A DNA stretch of 64,000 nucleotides from Micromonospora costi. GTDB taxonomy: Bacteria; Actinomycetota; Actinomycetes; Mycobacteriales; Micromonosporaceae. The translations under genes were made by a program, and so were the position numbers. Of the stretch, positions 24,786-33,678 are shown one piece after another. The notes beneath the pieces are model-generated. The model searched no databases. It was not told the origin of the DNA and saw only the letters and a program-made list of their open reading frames with translations. Position 1 is the stretch's first letter; each line of letters opens with the position of its first letter. The DNA is taken from positions 558,001 through 622,000 of the forward strand of contig NZ_RBAN01000001.1 of assembly GCF_003626655.1 (NCBI RefSeq). Reading direction: 5' to 3'.

Positions 24786-26840
24786 TCAGCCGAGCTGTGC
24801 GCGGGGCCGCTCGACCCGGCACTGGCTGGTCACGGTCTTGCTGGGGTCGCTCTCCGAGGTGGCGGTGAGCGTCACCAGGGTGGTCGCGGTCGCGTCGGCG
24901 TTGGCACCGACCGAGACGTTGACCGGGGTGGTGGCGCCGAACTCGGCCGTGGCCAGCTCGTTCGGCAGTTCCACCTTCCAGCCCGTGCCACCGACGGTCG
25001 CCGAGAGACGGTACACGTCGGACTTCAGGTAGGCGCTGGCGTCCTCCGGGTGCGACTGGGCGCCGGCCACGTACTGACCCGTGTTGGTCAGGTCGAACGT
25101 GCAGTTCGCGCCCTTGCCGGTCGGCTGGCCGTGGGTGATCAGCTTGCCCTTGGACAGGTTCACGCCGTGCTGGCTCGGGCCGGCACCGTCGAGCGAGCGG
25201 ACCGCCACGGTGTACGACAGCACGCCGTCGCCGTCCCGGCGGAGGTTGAGCACGTAGAAGTGCAGGCGGTTGGCCTCGTCCACGTACTCGTACTCGCTGC
25301 CGGAGTTGGCGCCCGCGTGGAACAGGGCGTCGGACAGCTGCCGGTAGTCACCCATGGTGATCTTCTGCGGGGTGCCGTTCGGCTGGTAGAAGTCCACCAT
25401 GTCGATGTCCTGCGGGTTGGCGTCGACGACCCACACGAACGGCTGGCTGTCGTTGTTCTTCGTCTTGCTGATCATGACGCCGTTGTCCGGGGTGAACGAG
25501 TCGGCGCCCATCCGGTCGACGACCTCGACGGTGTAGTTGTTGAACTTGCCGCCGTCGCAGAGCGGGTCGGCGTCGTCGCACTTCGAGCGGTCCTCGTTCA
25601 TCGCGATGTTGATGCCGGTGAGGCCGCCCTCGCCGGCGTCCACCGCGCGGGCGGTGACGTCGGCCACGACGAGACCGGAGGACGCCAGGCCCTCCCGCGA
25701 CAGCCGCAGCGCGTGCTCCTCACCGAGCAGCCCGATCTTCAGCTTGTCCCGCAGCGTGTGCAGCGAGCCCATCGAGCCGCCGTTCACCGGCGGGATCTGC
25801 CAGCGGGTGTGCGGTCCGCCAGGCCCGTTGAAGGAGCCACGCGACATCATGCTCCAGATGCCGCTGTACGCCCGCTTCAACGGTGTGCCGTACGGGTTGT
25901 TGTAGTTGTCCCCGATGCTCAGCAGGTGGCTCAGCTCGTGGGCGTACGTGCCCATGCCGGAGCTCTCCGCCTGCGTCGAGGAGCCACCGCCCGCGTTCGG
26001 CCAGATGGTGGCGGCCGCCTTCCAGGACGTCCACTCGACGTACCGGGTCGACGCGTAGTTGGGCAGGGCGGGGTCCGGCGGGCCCCACGCGTCCGGCACG
26101 TCCTCCTTGGTCTGGAACATCATCTGGCCGAACTCCTGCCAGGTGGACGACTCGTCCTGGCCGGCGGAGAGGATGAAGACCAGCTCGAAGCTGTCGGCCA
26201 CCTCGTCGCCCACGGCCGCGCGCCAGGCGCCCAGCCCGTCGGTGCGGATGTTCCGGTTGCACGACTCACCCGACGGGCAGGCGCCGGGGTTGAAGCGGTT
26301 GTCGATGCCGTACTGGTAGGACTTCGACGGCATCTTGTACGGGCCGAAGCCGGTGAGGTCGACGCCGTAGCGGCCGTTGGAGTCCTGCATCCAGTACTCG
26401 TGCAGGGTGTGGCCCTTGTTGAGGTCACCCGGCTTGTTGAGGAAGTCCTGGTAGAACTGCGGGACCTGATCGCGGGGCACGTTGGCGGCGGTCGCCTGCG
26501 GGTTCCCGAAGACCGTCGAGCCGGCCGGCTGGGTGATGACGAACGGCTGGTCCGGGTAGTCCAGGGTGACCAGCGCGATCTTGAAGTTGCGGACCGACCC
26601 GCGCACGGTGGGGTCGGCCCAGTTCTTGTTCGGGACGGGCTTGTAGTCGTCCCACGTCATCGTGTCGGGGTTCTGCCAGTTCTGGGGGTCGAGCACCTGG
26701 AACGGGACGGGCCCGTCCGGTGCGTCGCCCGGCGCGGCGGTGGCCGGCCCGCTGGCGCCGGACGCGACCAGGACGGTCGCGATCCCGGCGGCCAGCACCG
26801 AACGCCACACTGCGCGGCGTCTGGTGGGCAGAAGGTGCAT
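24786..26840 (-). CDS. Secreted M6 (immune-inhibitor-A-like) metalloprotease
   Basis: 684 residues from ATG 26840, preceded by GAAAGAGG. A signal peptide (to about residue 36) leads to an M6-type catalytic region with H301-E-L-S-H305 and D311 (HELSHLLSIGD) as zinc ligands and general base. Upstream QDFLNKPGDLNKGHTLHEYWMQDSNGRYGVDLTGFG is typical of the M6 propeptide/catalytic junction. The C-terminal ~250 residues form beta-rich domains, the last about 100 resembling an NEW3-like module. It is predicted to degrade proteins outside the cell. It has its own promoter and terminator. Confidence 0.9.
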   Translation of the reverse strand: MHLLPTRRRAVWRSVLAAGIATVLVASGASGPATAAPGDAPDGPVPFQVLDPQNWQNPDTMTWDDYKPVPNKNWADPTVRGSVRNFKIALVTLDYPDQPFVITQPAGSTVFGNPQATAANVPRDQVPQFYQDFLNKPGDLNKGHTLHEYWMQDSNGRYGVDLTGFGPYKMPSKSYQYGIDNRFNPGACPSGESCNRNIRTDGLGAWRAAVGDEVADSFELVFILSAGQDESSTWQEFGQMMFQTKEDVPDAWGPPDPALPNYASTRYVEWTSWKAAATIWPNAGGGSSTQAESSGMGTYAHELSHLLSIGDNYNNPYGTPLKRAYSGIWSMMSRGSFNGPGGPHTRWQIPPVNGGSMGSLHTLRDKLKIGLLGEEHALRLSREGLASSGLVVADVTARAVDAGEGGLTGINIAMNEDRSKCDDADPLCDGGKFNNYTVEVVDRMGADSFTPDNGVMISKTKNNDSQPFVWVVDANPQDIDMVDFYQPNGTPQKITMGDYRQLSDALFHAGANSGSEYEYVDEANRLHFYVLNLRRDGDGVLSYTVAVRSLDGAGPSQHGVNLSKGKLITHGQPTGKGANCTFDLTNTGQYVAGAQSHPEDASAYLKSDVYRLSATVGGTGWKVELPNELATAEFGATTPVNVSVGANADATATTLVTLTATSESDPSKTVTSQCRVERPRAQLG

Positions 26841-26877
26841 CGGGTCACCTCTTTCGGGGGTTGACGAGAGCGGAGTG

Positions 26878-26906
26878 ATCGGGCCGGCAGGGTACGCCGG
26901 CCCGAT
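26878..26906 (-). other. Leader hairpin before the M6 protease
   Basis: ATCGGGCCGGC (26878-26888) and GCCGGCCCGAT (26896-26906) form a perfect 11-bp stem with a 7-base loop in the predicted 5' leader, 38 bases before the ATG. It could affect mRNA stability or bind a regulator. Confidence 0.5.
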
Positions 26907-26924
26907 GATCACGCCTGATTGGCG

Positions 26925-26953
26925 AATCTAGAGCCAGTCGGTTGCGCGGTCAC
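26925..26953 (-). promoter_or_regulatory. Promoter of the M6 protease gene
   Basis: On the minus strand GTGACC (26953-26948), 17-base spacer, TAGATT (26930-26925). The rest of the 239-base gap to 27080 holds only the terminator of the M14 gene. Confidence 0.6.
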
Positions 26954-27034
26954 CGTGCAGATGTCGGCAGGTGGACCGGCCTCTTTCGACACCTGTCGAG
27001 GTCGCCGCCGTCCTGGTCGTACGGTCGACCGGCG

Positions 27035-27064
27035 GGTGGCCGGGCGCTGGCGCGCCCGGCCACC
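27035..27064 (-). terminator. Hairpin terminator after the M14 gene
   Basis: GGTGGCCGGGCGC (27035-27047) and GCGCCCGGCCACC (27052-27064) form a perfect 13-bp stem with a 4-base loop, 15 bases after the M14 stop on the minus strand. Confidence 0.75.
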
Positions 27065-27079
27065 ATGACCCGGGTCGGA

Positions 27080-29668
27080 TCAGTCCTGACCGCCCAGGTA
27101 CATCGCGTTGAACAGCAGGCGGTAGGTGCCGTGCGACTGCGCCCGGTGCTGCGGCTTGAAGCCGATCATCACGACCTGCCCCTCGCCCACCTTCGCGGTC
27201 ACCACGGCCGCCTTCCCGCCGATGACGTCCTCTCCGAGAAGGAACCCGCTCTTCAGCAGGTCCGTCTTCGGCCAGGTGGCCGCCACCGTGACACCCTGGG
27301 CGCCCTCCTCGACCTCGAAGGCGGGCCCGTCGGCGACGAAGGCCGACGCGGTCGACCCGAAGCCGGCGCCCACCGGGTCGCTCGCGTCGACGTTCAGGTT
27401 CAGCACCGAACCAGGGATGTTGAGCTTCGTCTCCTCGACCCCCGCGGTGACGTCGCGGACCGGCACGTCGAACGCCTGGATCGGCAGCTGGGCGGCCCGG
27501 TTCAGGGTGACGACCGTGCCACCGGCCTCCACGAACGCCTTCAGGTTGGCCACGCCGGCGTCGGTCATCCCGCCGGTGTACTCCGGCGGCAGCGAGCCCG
27601 CCGCCCGGCCGTTGCGCATCGAGTTGTACGTGGCGTCGGGCAGCACGATCGTGTCGAACGTCGCCCGCAGGTTCCCGGCCCGGACCGCCGCGTTCGTGAG
27701 CTTCTGGTACCCGAACCCGAACTGGTCCAGGATCAGCCGGGTCCAGCCCTCGTCGTAGTTGTTGAACCCGTCGTACAGGCCGATCCGGGGTGCGGCGAGC
27801 GCCGTCACCGTCGCGGGCTTCGCGTCGACCGCGGCGATGCTCAGCCCGAGCTGGTTGGCGAGGTCGGTCACCCGCTTCTCGGTGCCCGCCCGCGCCGTGA
27901 CCAGGAAGGTGCCCGCCGGCAGCTTGCCCGTCCGGGTGGTGACCTCACCGGTGCTGCGCGCGATCTTCTCCCCGGCCGCGAGCAGGGCGTTCACCGCCGC
28001 GGAGCTGTCGTTGACCCGCGGGTCGAGGGCGTACGCGTACTTCGGCGCGCCGGCCACGACGCCCTTCGGCACGCTCGGCCAGTCCACGTCGACCGTGCGG
28101 GTCCGCACGTTCTGGTCGAGCTTGTCGACGGTGACGCCCATCTGGAACGACAGGGTGTAGCCCGTGATGTCGTACGGCGGCTCCAGCGGGCCGCCCGGGT
28201 AGAGCCGCCGGTCCGGGTACTTCTGCGGGTTGAGCAGGTCCAGCACGGCGGCCCGGTACGGCTGGGCCTCGCGGACCAGGTAGCTGCCGGCCGGGTAGGT
28301 GCGGTTGCCGACCGTGAACGAGTCGACCGCCTTCTCCACCCGGATGTTGTTCCAGCGCAGCTTGTCCACGAGCTTGGTGGCGGTCGGGTAGTCCGCCTGG
28401 TCGGCGGGGATCACGTAGGTGGTTCCCTTGCCGTTCTGCCCGCCGTCGCGCGCCATCTTCGCGACGCCGTTGAGCAGCGCCTCCCGGTCGTCACTGGCGA
28501 CCCGCAGCATCGCCCACGAGGCCGTCTTGATGTAGTCGCAGCTCTGCGACAGGTGCCACTCGCCGCCCTTCCAGGGGCTGGGGTAGAACACCGACGGCTC
28601 GCTGGTGGAGGTGCCGTCCGCGAAGGTCTTCGGGAAGGTCGCCGGGTCGTAGTAGCGCGGCGTCGCCGAGGCGTGGGCCGTCTCGGTGAGGATGCCGATC
28701 TGGTTGTGGTAGTACGGCGCGGTCCGCGCGCCGCCGTTCCACCAGATGTCGTACGACTGGCGGGCGAGCGCGCCGCCCTTGTCCTCCCGCTCCAGCCGCT
28801 GCCCCATCGCGTCACCGACGAGGTTGACGCCCCGGACGACCTGCGGGTGAATGTTCGGGTTCAGCGGGTCCTCGTAGGGCGGGATGCTGATCCGCGCCGG
28901 GAAGACGGCGGTCTGGTGCACGTTGTGCATGACCTGCGGGATCCACTCGTGGAACAGCTGACGCCCGACGTTCTGCGTCTCCTGCAGGTTGAACATGTAC
29001 CAGTCGCGGTTGTTGTCGTGGCCGGCGTACTTCTGGTACAGCTCCGGGTAGCCGGCGTCCTGGTAGGGCCCGCCGAGGTTCTTGCGGTACCACTCGGCGA
29101 CCTTCGTGCCGCCGTCCGGGTTGACGTTCGGCACGAGCAACGTGATGACGTTGTCGCGGATGGCGCGCGCCTCCGGCGTCTCGCTCGTCACCAGGTCGTA
29201 CGCGAACTGCGGCGCCGTCTGGTGCCCCGCCACCTCGGTGGAGTGGATGCCGAAGTCGACCCAGGCGATGGCCTTGCCGCTCTTCGCCAGGGCGCGCGCC
29301 TCCTTCTCGGGGAGAGTGTCGCCCTGCGACAGCCGCACCGAGGTCTCCCGGTAGCGCCGGAGGTTCTCCTCCTTGAGGTTCTTCTCCGAGGAAACGATGG
29401 CCATCAGCTGCGGCCGGCCCTCGCTGGTCCTACCGATCTCGACCAGCTTCATGCGGTCGCTGGCCTTGTCGAGCTTCCGGTAGTAGTCGGCGATCTGCTC
29501 GTACGTCGCCAGCTTGTAGTCGGCGCACGGCACCCAGCCGATCACGGCCTCCGGCTTCGGGACACGGTCCCGGGCGGTGGCGGTGGTCGCCGACGTCAAC
29601 GCCTGTGTGCTCACCAGTGCCAGCACGCAGGCAACCGGCAACGCCGTTCGAGTCAGTCTTCGTTTCAC
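27080..29668 (-). CDS. Secreted M14 zinc carboxypeptidase
   Basis: 862 residues from GTG 29668, with GGAGGGGG a few bases upstream. A signal peptide (about 1-32) leads into an M14 domain: GRTSEGRPQLMAI, DFGIHSTEVAGHQ with zinc ligands H142 and E145, LLVPNVNPDGG, and the third histidine near 249-252 (MHNVHQ). GILTETAHASATPRYY is later in the domain. A long C-terminal region includes a class-I glutamine-amidotransferase-like fold (RIGLYDGFNNYDEGWTR) seen in similar secreted carboxypeptidases. It is predicted to trim peptides outside the cell. An upstream CTCAA-N6-CTCAA motif is shared with the amidase operon. Confidence 0.92.
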   Translation of the reverse strand: MKRRLTRTALPVACVLALVSTQALTSATTATARDRVPKPEAVIGWVPCADYKLATYEQIADYYRKLDKASDRMKLVEIGRTSEGRPQLMAIVSSEKNLKEENLRRYRETSVRLSQGDTLPEKEARALAKSGKAIAWVDFGIHSTEVAGHQTAPQFAYDLVTSETPEARAIRDNVITLLVPNVNPDGGTKVAEWYRKNLGGPYQDAGYPELYQKYAGHDNNRDWYMFNLQETQNVGRQLFHEWIPQVMHNVHQTAVFPARISIPPYEDPLNPNIHPQVVRGVNLVGDAMGQRLEREDKGGALARQSYDIWWNGGARTAPYYHNQIGILTETAHASATPRYYDPATFPKTFADGTSTSEPSVFYPSPWKGGEWHLSQSCDYIKTASWAMLRVASDDREALLNGVAKMARDGGQNGKGTTYVIPADQADYPTATKLVDKLRWNNIRVEKAVDSFTVGNRTYPAGSYLVREAQPYRAAVLDLLNPQKYPDRRLYPGGPLEPPYDITGYTLSFQMGVTVDKLDQNVRTRTVDVDWPSVPKGVVAGAPKYAYALDPRVNDSSAAVNALLAAGEKIARSTGEVTTRTGKLPAGTFLVTARAGTEKRVTDLANQLGLSIAAVDAKPATVTALAAPRIGLYDGFNNYDEGWTRLILDQFGFGYQKLTNAAVRAGNLRATFDTIVLPDATYNSMRNGRAAGSLPPEYTGGMTDAGVANLKAFVEAGGTVVTLNRAAQLPIQAFDVPVRDVTAGVEETKLNIPGSVLNLNVDASDPVGAGFGSTASAFVADGPAFEVEEGAQGVTVAATWPKTDLLKSGFLLGEDVIGGKAAVVTAKVGEGQVVMIGFKPQHRAQSHGTYRLLFNAMYLGGQD

Positions 29669-29785
29669 CTGATCCCCCTCCATACACGGGCACGACGGAA
29701 TAGGGACCGACAGGGGCGGCCGCGCCAGATCGGATGCGATCGATTCAACAGGCTCCGATCGGTGGCAGGAACGCCACGGGCCGCA

Positions 29786-29802
29786 ATTGAGGAAATCTTG
29801 AG
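29786..29802 (-). promoter_or_regulatory. CTCAA direct-repeat motif, M14 promoter
   Basis: On the minus strand CTCAAGATTTCCTCAAT: two CTCAA half-sites 11 bases apart, 118 bases before the M14 start and about 37 bases upstream of a possible -10 TTGAAT (29748-29743). The copy upstream of the amidase operon differs at two positions. Confidence 0.5.
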
Positions 29803-29824
29803 CGTCGTCGATTCCCGGACACGA

Positions 29825-29856
29825 GGGAGGGCGGGAGTTCCCTCTCCCGCCCTCCC
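29825..29856 (-). terminator. Hairpin terminator after the amidase gene
   Basis: GGGAGGGCGGGAG (29825-29837) and CTCCCGCCCTCCC (29844-29856) form a perfect 13-bp stem with a 6-base loop, eight bases beyond the amidase stop on the minus strand. Confidence 0.8.
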
Positions 29857-29863
29857 CGGCCGT

Positions 29864-31498
29864 TCACTGCGTCAGTTCGGCGACCTGTTCGGCGGTCAGG
29901 CGCGGCGCCTCGTCGACCCGCATCCGGGCGGCGGCGGCCGGCGGGTCCGCCGGACGGCGGTGGTGCCAGTCGGACACCGCCTGGTAGGCGGCCACCACCG
30001 ACAACAGGCGGTCCTCGGCGTACGGCAGGCCGCCGAGGATGGTGCCGATCGGCATTCCGGCGGCCGTGGACCCGATGGGGAAGGCGATCTCCGGCAGGCC
30101 CAGGATGTCGAACGGCACGGGATCGGTCTGCACCACCACGTCGCAGGCGTCGAAGAGGTCGCCGAGCACCCGTTCCATCAGCACCAGCTTGGCCCGCTGG
30201 CCGGTGATGAACTCGTTGCCGCCCAACAGGGCCCCCTGCAACCAGCTGGTGAGCGACACCCCGAAACCCCGCAGGTCGGTGCGCAGGTACGGCATGAACG
30301 GCTCGCTGCGCTCCGGAAGGCGGATGTTGTTGAAGGTGCCGCCGGTCAACACGCTCCACTCGTTGGGCAGGGGCACGTCCACCAGCGTGACGCCCGGGAT
30401 CGCGGCGAGCTGCGCCAGGTACGCCTGCCGGGCCAGCGCGGTGGCCGACGTCCCGCTGGCGAAGCCGGGCAGGACCCCGATCCGGGTGTTCCAACGCAGC
30501 TTGACCCGGTTGCGGTGGAACACCGGGGTGGCCGCGTCGATCAGGTTCGGCACGTCCGGCAGCCCCTGGCTGCGCGGGTCGGCGGGGTCCGCGCCGGCCA
30601 TCGCGGTCAGCATGATGGCGGCGTCCCGGGCGTCGCGGGCCAGCGGGCCGGGATGGTCGCGGGTGTAGGTGAGGGGGATGACGCCGGCCGCCGACACGCG
30701 ACCCATGGTCGGCTTGAGCCCGGTCAGGTTCTGGGCGTTGGACGGGGCCGTGATCGAGCCACCGGTCTGGGTGCCGATGCCCGAGGTGGCCATGCGCCCG
30801 GCGACCGAGGTGGCGGTGCCCGTGGACGACCCGCCCGGGTCGACGCTGCGGTTGGTCGGCGCCCAGGCGTTCACCGTCGTGATCACGCCGGCCGGTGTGG
30901 TGGCCCTCGTGGTGGCCAGCGGACCCATCTGTGTCTTGCCCAGCACGATGGCCCCGCCGGCCTTCAGGCGGGCCACGGCCGTGGCGTCGTAGGGCGGCAC
31001 GAAGTCCTGGAACAGGAAGGAGTTCGCGGTCGTGCGGACGCCCTCGGTGTAGTAGTTGTCCTTGATGGCGAGGGGGATGCCGTGCAGCGCGCCGCGCCGG
31101 GGCCGGCTGCCCGCATCCCGCGCCGCCGCGAGCGCCGCGTCGGCGAGCACCAGGTTGAACGCCTGGTAGATGCCGTCGTACGCGGAGATCCGCCCGAGGT
31201 ACGCCTCGACCAACCGCTGTGGTGTGAGCCGGCCGGCGCGGATGAGCCAGGCCGCCTCGGCGATGGTGAGTTCCGTCGGGTCGGCCAGCGCCTCCGGCCG
31301 CGGTTCGACGTAGGCGTTGGGACGGTTCAGCGCCTGCTCCCGCCGCCGCGCCTCGCCGGCGGTGGACCGGGGCGTACCCGCCGTCGCCACCGACGGCAGC
31401 GCGACGGTGGCCCCCGCCGCGGAGGCCGTGGCCAGCACGGCGGCGCGGGCCAGGAAGGCCCGGCGGTCGATCGAACGGTCCAGGGGTTCGGCGCTCAT
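29864..31498 (-). CDS. Tat-exported amidase-signature hydrolase
   Basis: 544 residues from ATG 31498, which overlaps the upstream TGA as ATGA. A Tat signal (SIDRRAFLARAAVLATASAAG) is followed by an amidase-signature domain with the triad K146 (LAIKDNYY), S224 (PGGSSTG) and S248 (TQTGGSIT), at the 24-residue serine spacing usual for the family. It hydrolyses a C-N amide bond, substrate unknown, and is exported folded. It is preceded by a coupled small gene and followed by a strong hairpin. Export of amidase-signature enzymes is less common than cytoplasmic forms. Confidence 0.92.
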   Translation of the reverse strand: MSAEPLDRSIDRRAFLARAAVLATASAAGATVALPSVATAGTPRSTAGEARRREQALNRPNAYVEPRPEALADPTELTIAEAAWLIRAGRLTPQRLVEAYLGRISAYDGIYQAFNLVLADAALAAARDAGSRPRRGALHGIPLAIKDNYYTEGVRTTANSFLFQDFVPPYDATAVARLKAGGAIVLGKTQMGPLATTRATTPAGVITTVNAWAPTNRSVDPGGSSTGTATSVAGRMATSGIGTQTGGSITAPSNAQNLTGLKPTMGRVSAAGVIPLTYTRDHPGPLARDARDAAIMLTAMAGADPADPRSQGLPDVPNLIDAATPVFHRNRVKLRWNTRIGVLPGFASGTSATALARQAYLAQLAAIPGVTLVDVPLPNEWSVLTGGTFNNIRLPERSEPFMPYLRTDLRGFGVSLTSWLQGALLGGNEFITGQRAKLVLMERVLGDLFDACDVVVQTDPVPFDILGLPEIAFPIGSTAAGMPIGTILGGLPYAEDRLLSVVAAYQAVSDWHHRRPADPPAAAARMRVDEAPRLTAEQVAELTQ

Positions 31499-31797
31499 GC
31501 CTTCCGCCATTCCGTGCTGTTGGAGGGGTACAGGATCGGCACGCGCTGCTGCGACAGCGCCTTGGCGGCCTCCGGGTCGGTCGCGTCGGGGGTGGGCACC
31601 TGGTACGCGGCCAGCGTCGCCACGGTGCCGCGCACGAACGAGCGCAGCGAGGCGAGCACGGAGTCGCGGCCGGGCGTGCCGGTCTCCGGGTCCGCGGCGG
31701 TGCCGGGCGGGAGTTGGTCGAGGTCGATTCCGAGAGCCGCGAGCCGGGCCGTGATCAGGGTGTTCAGCTCGGCGTCGGTGGGCGGGACAGGGGCCAT
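31495..31797 (-). CDS. Small protein coupled to the amidase
   Basis: 100 residues without signal peptide or membrane segment. The pattern is helical: PPTDAELNTLITARLAALGIDLDQLPPGT at the N terminus, then DSVLASLRSFVRGTVATLAAYQVP and a basic C terminus. I do not recognise a named family. Its TGA overlaps the amidase ATG (ATGA), so the two are made together and the protein is likely a partner, chaperone or cargo that leaves with the Tat-exported amidase. This is inference from the coupling. TAGGTT (31860-31855) upstream is a possible -10. Confidence 0.75.
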   Translation of the reverse strand: MAPVPPTDAELNTLITARLAALGIDLDQLPPGTAADPETGTPGRDSVLASLRSFVRGTVATLAAYQVPTPDATDPEAAKALSQQRVPILYPSNSTEWRKA

Positions 31798-31899
31798 GGC
31801 GCTCCTTCACGTGGGGCACCCGGGGGTGCTGCCGTGATCCGGCGAAGTGATCCGAACCTAGGCGGGCCACCGTGGCGGAGAAGCGCGTGAGCGATGGAA

Positions 31900-31916
31900 A
31901 TTGAGGAATACTTGAG
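31900..31916 (-). promoter_or_regulatory. CTCAA direct-repeat motif, amidase operon
   Basis: On the minus strand CTCAAGTATTCCTCAAT, differing at two positions from the motif at 29786-29802. It lies 103 bases before the first gene of the operon and about 39 bases upstream of TAGGTT. Confidence 0.5.
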
Positions 31917-31952
31917 TCTGGCCGTACCCGATCGGCGCGAACGGCGGACGCG

Positions 31953-32804
31953 TCAGCGCAGGCGGCGGGCGGCGAACCGCTCCGGCGGGTTCGCGATCGC
32001 GTCCTGCGCCGCGATCAGCTGGAGTTCCCGGGTGCCCGTCGCGAGGGTCTCCTCGAAGATGGCGAAGACGGACGCGATGGTGCGTTCCAGGGCCGTCGCG
32101 GGTGAGCCCGTCGTCCGCAGGTGCGCCAGGTAGAGCGCCGCCGTGACGTCGCCGCCGCCGTTCGGGTTGATCGGCAGCAGCGGCGTGGTCACGGCCCAGG
32201 CGCCCTCGTCCGAGACGGCCACCACCTCCAGCGACCCCGACGGCACGTCACCGTGGAGCACACTGGTGACCAGGACGTGTCGCGGCCCGGTCGCGCGCAC
32301 CACGTCGACCGCGTCGAGCAGCTCCGGGAGGGACGTGGTCGTCCGGCCGGCGAGGAAGTCCAGCTCGAAGTGGTTCGGGGTGATGATGTCCGCGCGCGGG
32401 ACGACCACGTCGCGCATGTACTCCGGGATGCCGGGCCGGACGAACATCCCCCGGCCGAAGTCGCCCATCACCGGGTCGCAGCAGTACACGGCGTCCGGGT
32501 TGGCCGCCTTGACCGTGTCCACGGCGTCGAGGATCACCGCGCCCATCGCCGGGTCGCCCTGGTAGCCCGACAGCACCGCGTCGGCGCTGCCCAGGACCCC
32601 GCGGTCCGCGATACCCGCGATCACCTCGGCCACGTCGGCGGGCGCCAGCAGCGGCCCGCGCCACGCGCCGTACCCCGTGTGGTTGGAGAAGTGCACGGTC
32701 AGCACCGGCCAGACCTCGTGCCCGAGCCGCTGAAGGGGGAAGACGGCGGCGGAGTTGCCGACGTGGCCGTACGCGACCGACGACTGGATGGACAGGATCT
32801 TCAC
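31953..32804 (-). CDS. pdxY: Pyridoxal kinase
   Basis: 283 residues from GTG 32804; no in-frame ATG gives a better start, and GATGAT lies six bases upstream. A ribokinase-like PdxY/PdxK: ILSIQSSVAYGHVGNSAAVFPLQRLGHEVWPV at the N terminus, YCCDPVMGD, TPNHFELDFLAG and the anion-hole NGGGDVTAALYLA, where the usual GTGD is GGGD. It phosphorylates pyridoxal to pyridoxal 5'-phosphate in the cytoplasm, cofactor for enzymes such as the PatB-like lyase nearby. Monocistronic; 155 bases separate it from the amidase operon. Confidence 0.93.
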   Translation of the reverse strand: MKILSIQSSVAYGHVGNSAAVFPLQRLGHEVWPVLTVHFSNHTGYGAWRGPLLAPADVAEVIAGIADRGVLGSADAVLSGYQGDPAMGAVILDAVDTVKAANPDAVYCCDPVMGDFGRGMFVRPGIPEYMRDVVVPRADIITPNHFELDFLAGRTTTSLPELLDAVDVVRATGPRHVLVTSVLHGDVPSGSLEVVAVSDEGAWAVTTPLLPINPNGGGDVTAALYLAHLRTTGSPATALERTIASVFAIFEETLATGTRELQLIAAQDAIANPPERFAARRLR

Positions 32805-32991
32805 CGGCTCATCATCGCGCCCGCCGCCGGTGCCCCACGCACGGGCTGCCGTTTCTGTCGCCTGACGCACTCAGCCGCCCGGCAGGAGGCTGCGCAGGTG
32901 ATCACCGCACCACCCTGGGGGCCGGTGACGGGGGCTGCGACACGCCGCCCGGCTCCGCCCGCGGCGGCCCGGGGTCCCGCACGCTTGGCCG

Positions 32992-33651
32992 GTGACCAGA
33001 GCAGTCCGTGGGGCGGGAGGCGCGGCGCCGTTCGGCGCCGAGCGGGATCCCGCGCGGGTGGTGGCGTTCACCGACGCGGTCATCGCGATCGCCGTCACCC
33101 TACTCGTCCTGGAGATCCGCCCGCCGGACACCGGGCACCTGCTGCACGGTCTCGTCACCCTCTGGCCGTCGTACCTGGCGTACGGCATCACGTTCCTGCT
33201 GATCGGCCAGGTGTGGGCCAACCACCACGTGATGTTCGACCACATCCGTCGTGCCGACCGGATGGTCCTGTTCCTGAACACCGTCCTGCTCATGGACATC
33301 GCCTTCCTGCCGTTCGCCGCCGCCGTGCTGGCCGACGCGTTCCGCCACGGTCAGGGAGAGCGGGTCGCCGTCGTCCTCCACGGCCTCACGTTCGAGATGG
33401 CGGCCCTGCTGTTCAACCTCATCTGGCGGTACGTGGCCCGGGACCGCCGCCTGCTCGTGTCGACGATCGACCCGGCCGGCGTGCGGGCCATCGGCCGGCG
33501 GTTCCGGCTCGCCCTCACGTGGATCGCCAGCGGGACCGCCCTGGGCGCGCTGTTCCCGCCCCTCGGCGTGGTGGTGATCGCCGCCTTCATCCCGTACTAC
33601 TGGCTGCCCATCCGGGGCGAGAGCGCCCGGCGGCGGCCGGCCGGACGGTGA
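32992..33651 (+). CDS. TMEM175-family potassium channel-like protein
   Basis: 219 residues with six hydrophobic segments. The family signature R-x3-F-S/T-D occurs as R22-V-V-A-F26-T27-D28 at the start of the first segment (AFTDAVIAIAVTLLVLEI), and the GQVWANHHVMFDHIRRADRMVLFLN loop is typical of bacterial TMEM175 (DUF1211). Bacterial members have one six-helix repeat and assemble as tetrameric potassium-permeable channels without a P-loop filter. It starts at GTG 32992. It diverges from pdxY and is followed 27 bases later by the PatB-like gene on the same strand. Confidence 0.88.
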   Translation: MTRAVRGAGGAAPFGAERDPARVVAFTDAVIAIAVTLLVLEIRPPDTGHLLHGLVTLWPSYLAYGITFLLIGQVWANHHVMFDHIRRADRMVLFLNTVLLMDIAFLPFAAAVLADAFRHGQGERVAVVLHGLTFEMAALLFNLIWRYVARDRRLLVSTIDPAGVRAIGRRFRLALTWIASGTALGALFPPLGVVVIAAFIPYYWLPIRGESARRRPAGR

Positions 33652-33678
33652 CGCCGACGTACGCCTAGGGTGGGCGGC

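Noticed and set aside
26942..31837. 1631-codon plus-strand frame opposite the M14 and amidase genes
   Set aside because: Spans two genes, a terminator and promoters on the other strand; translation shows no domain.
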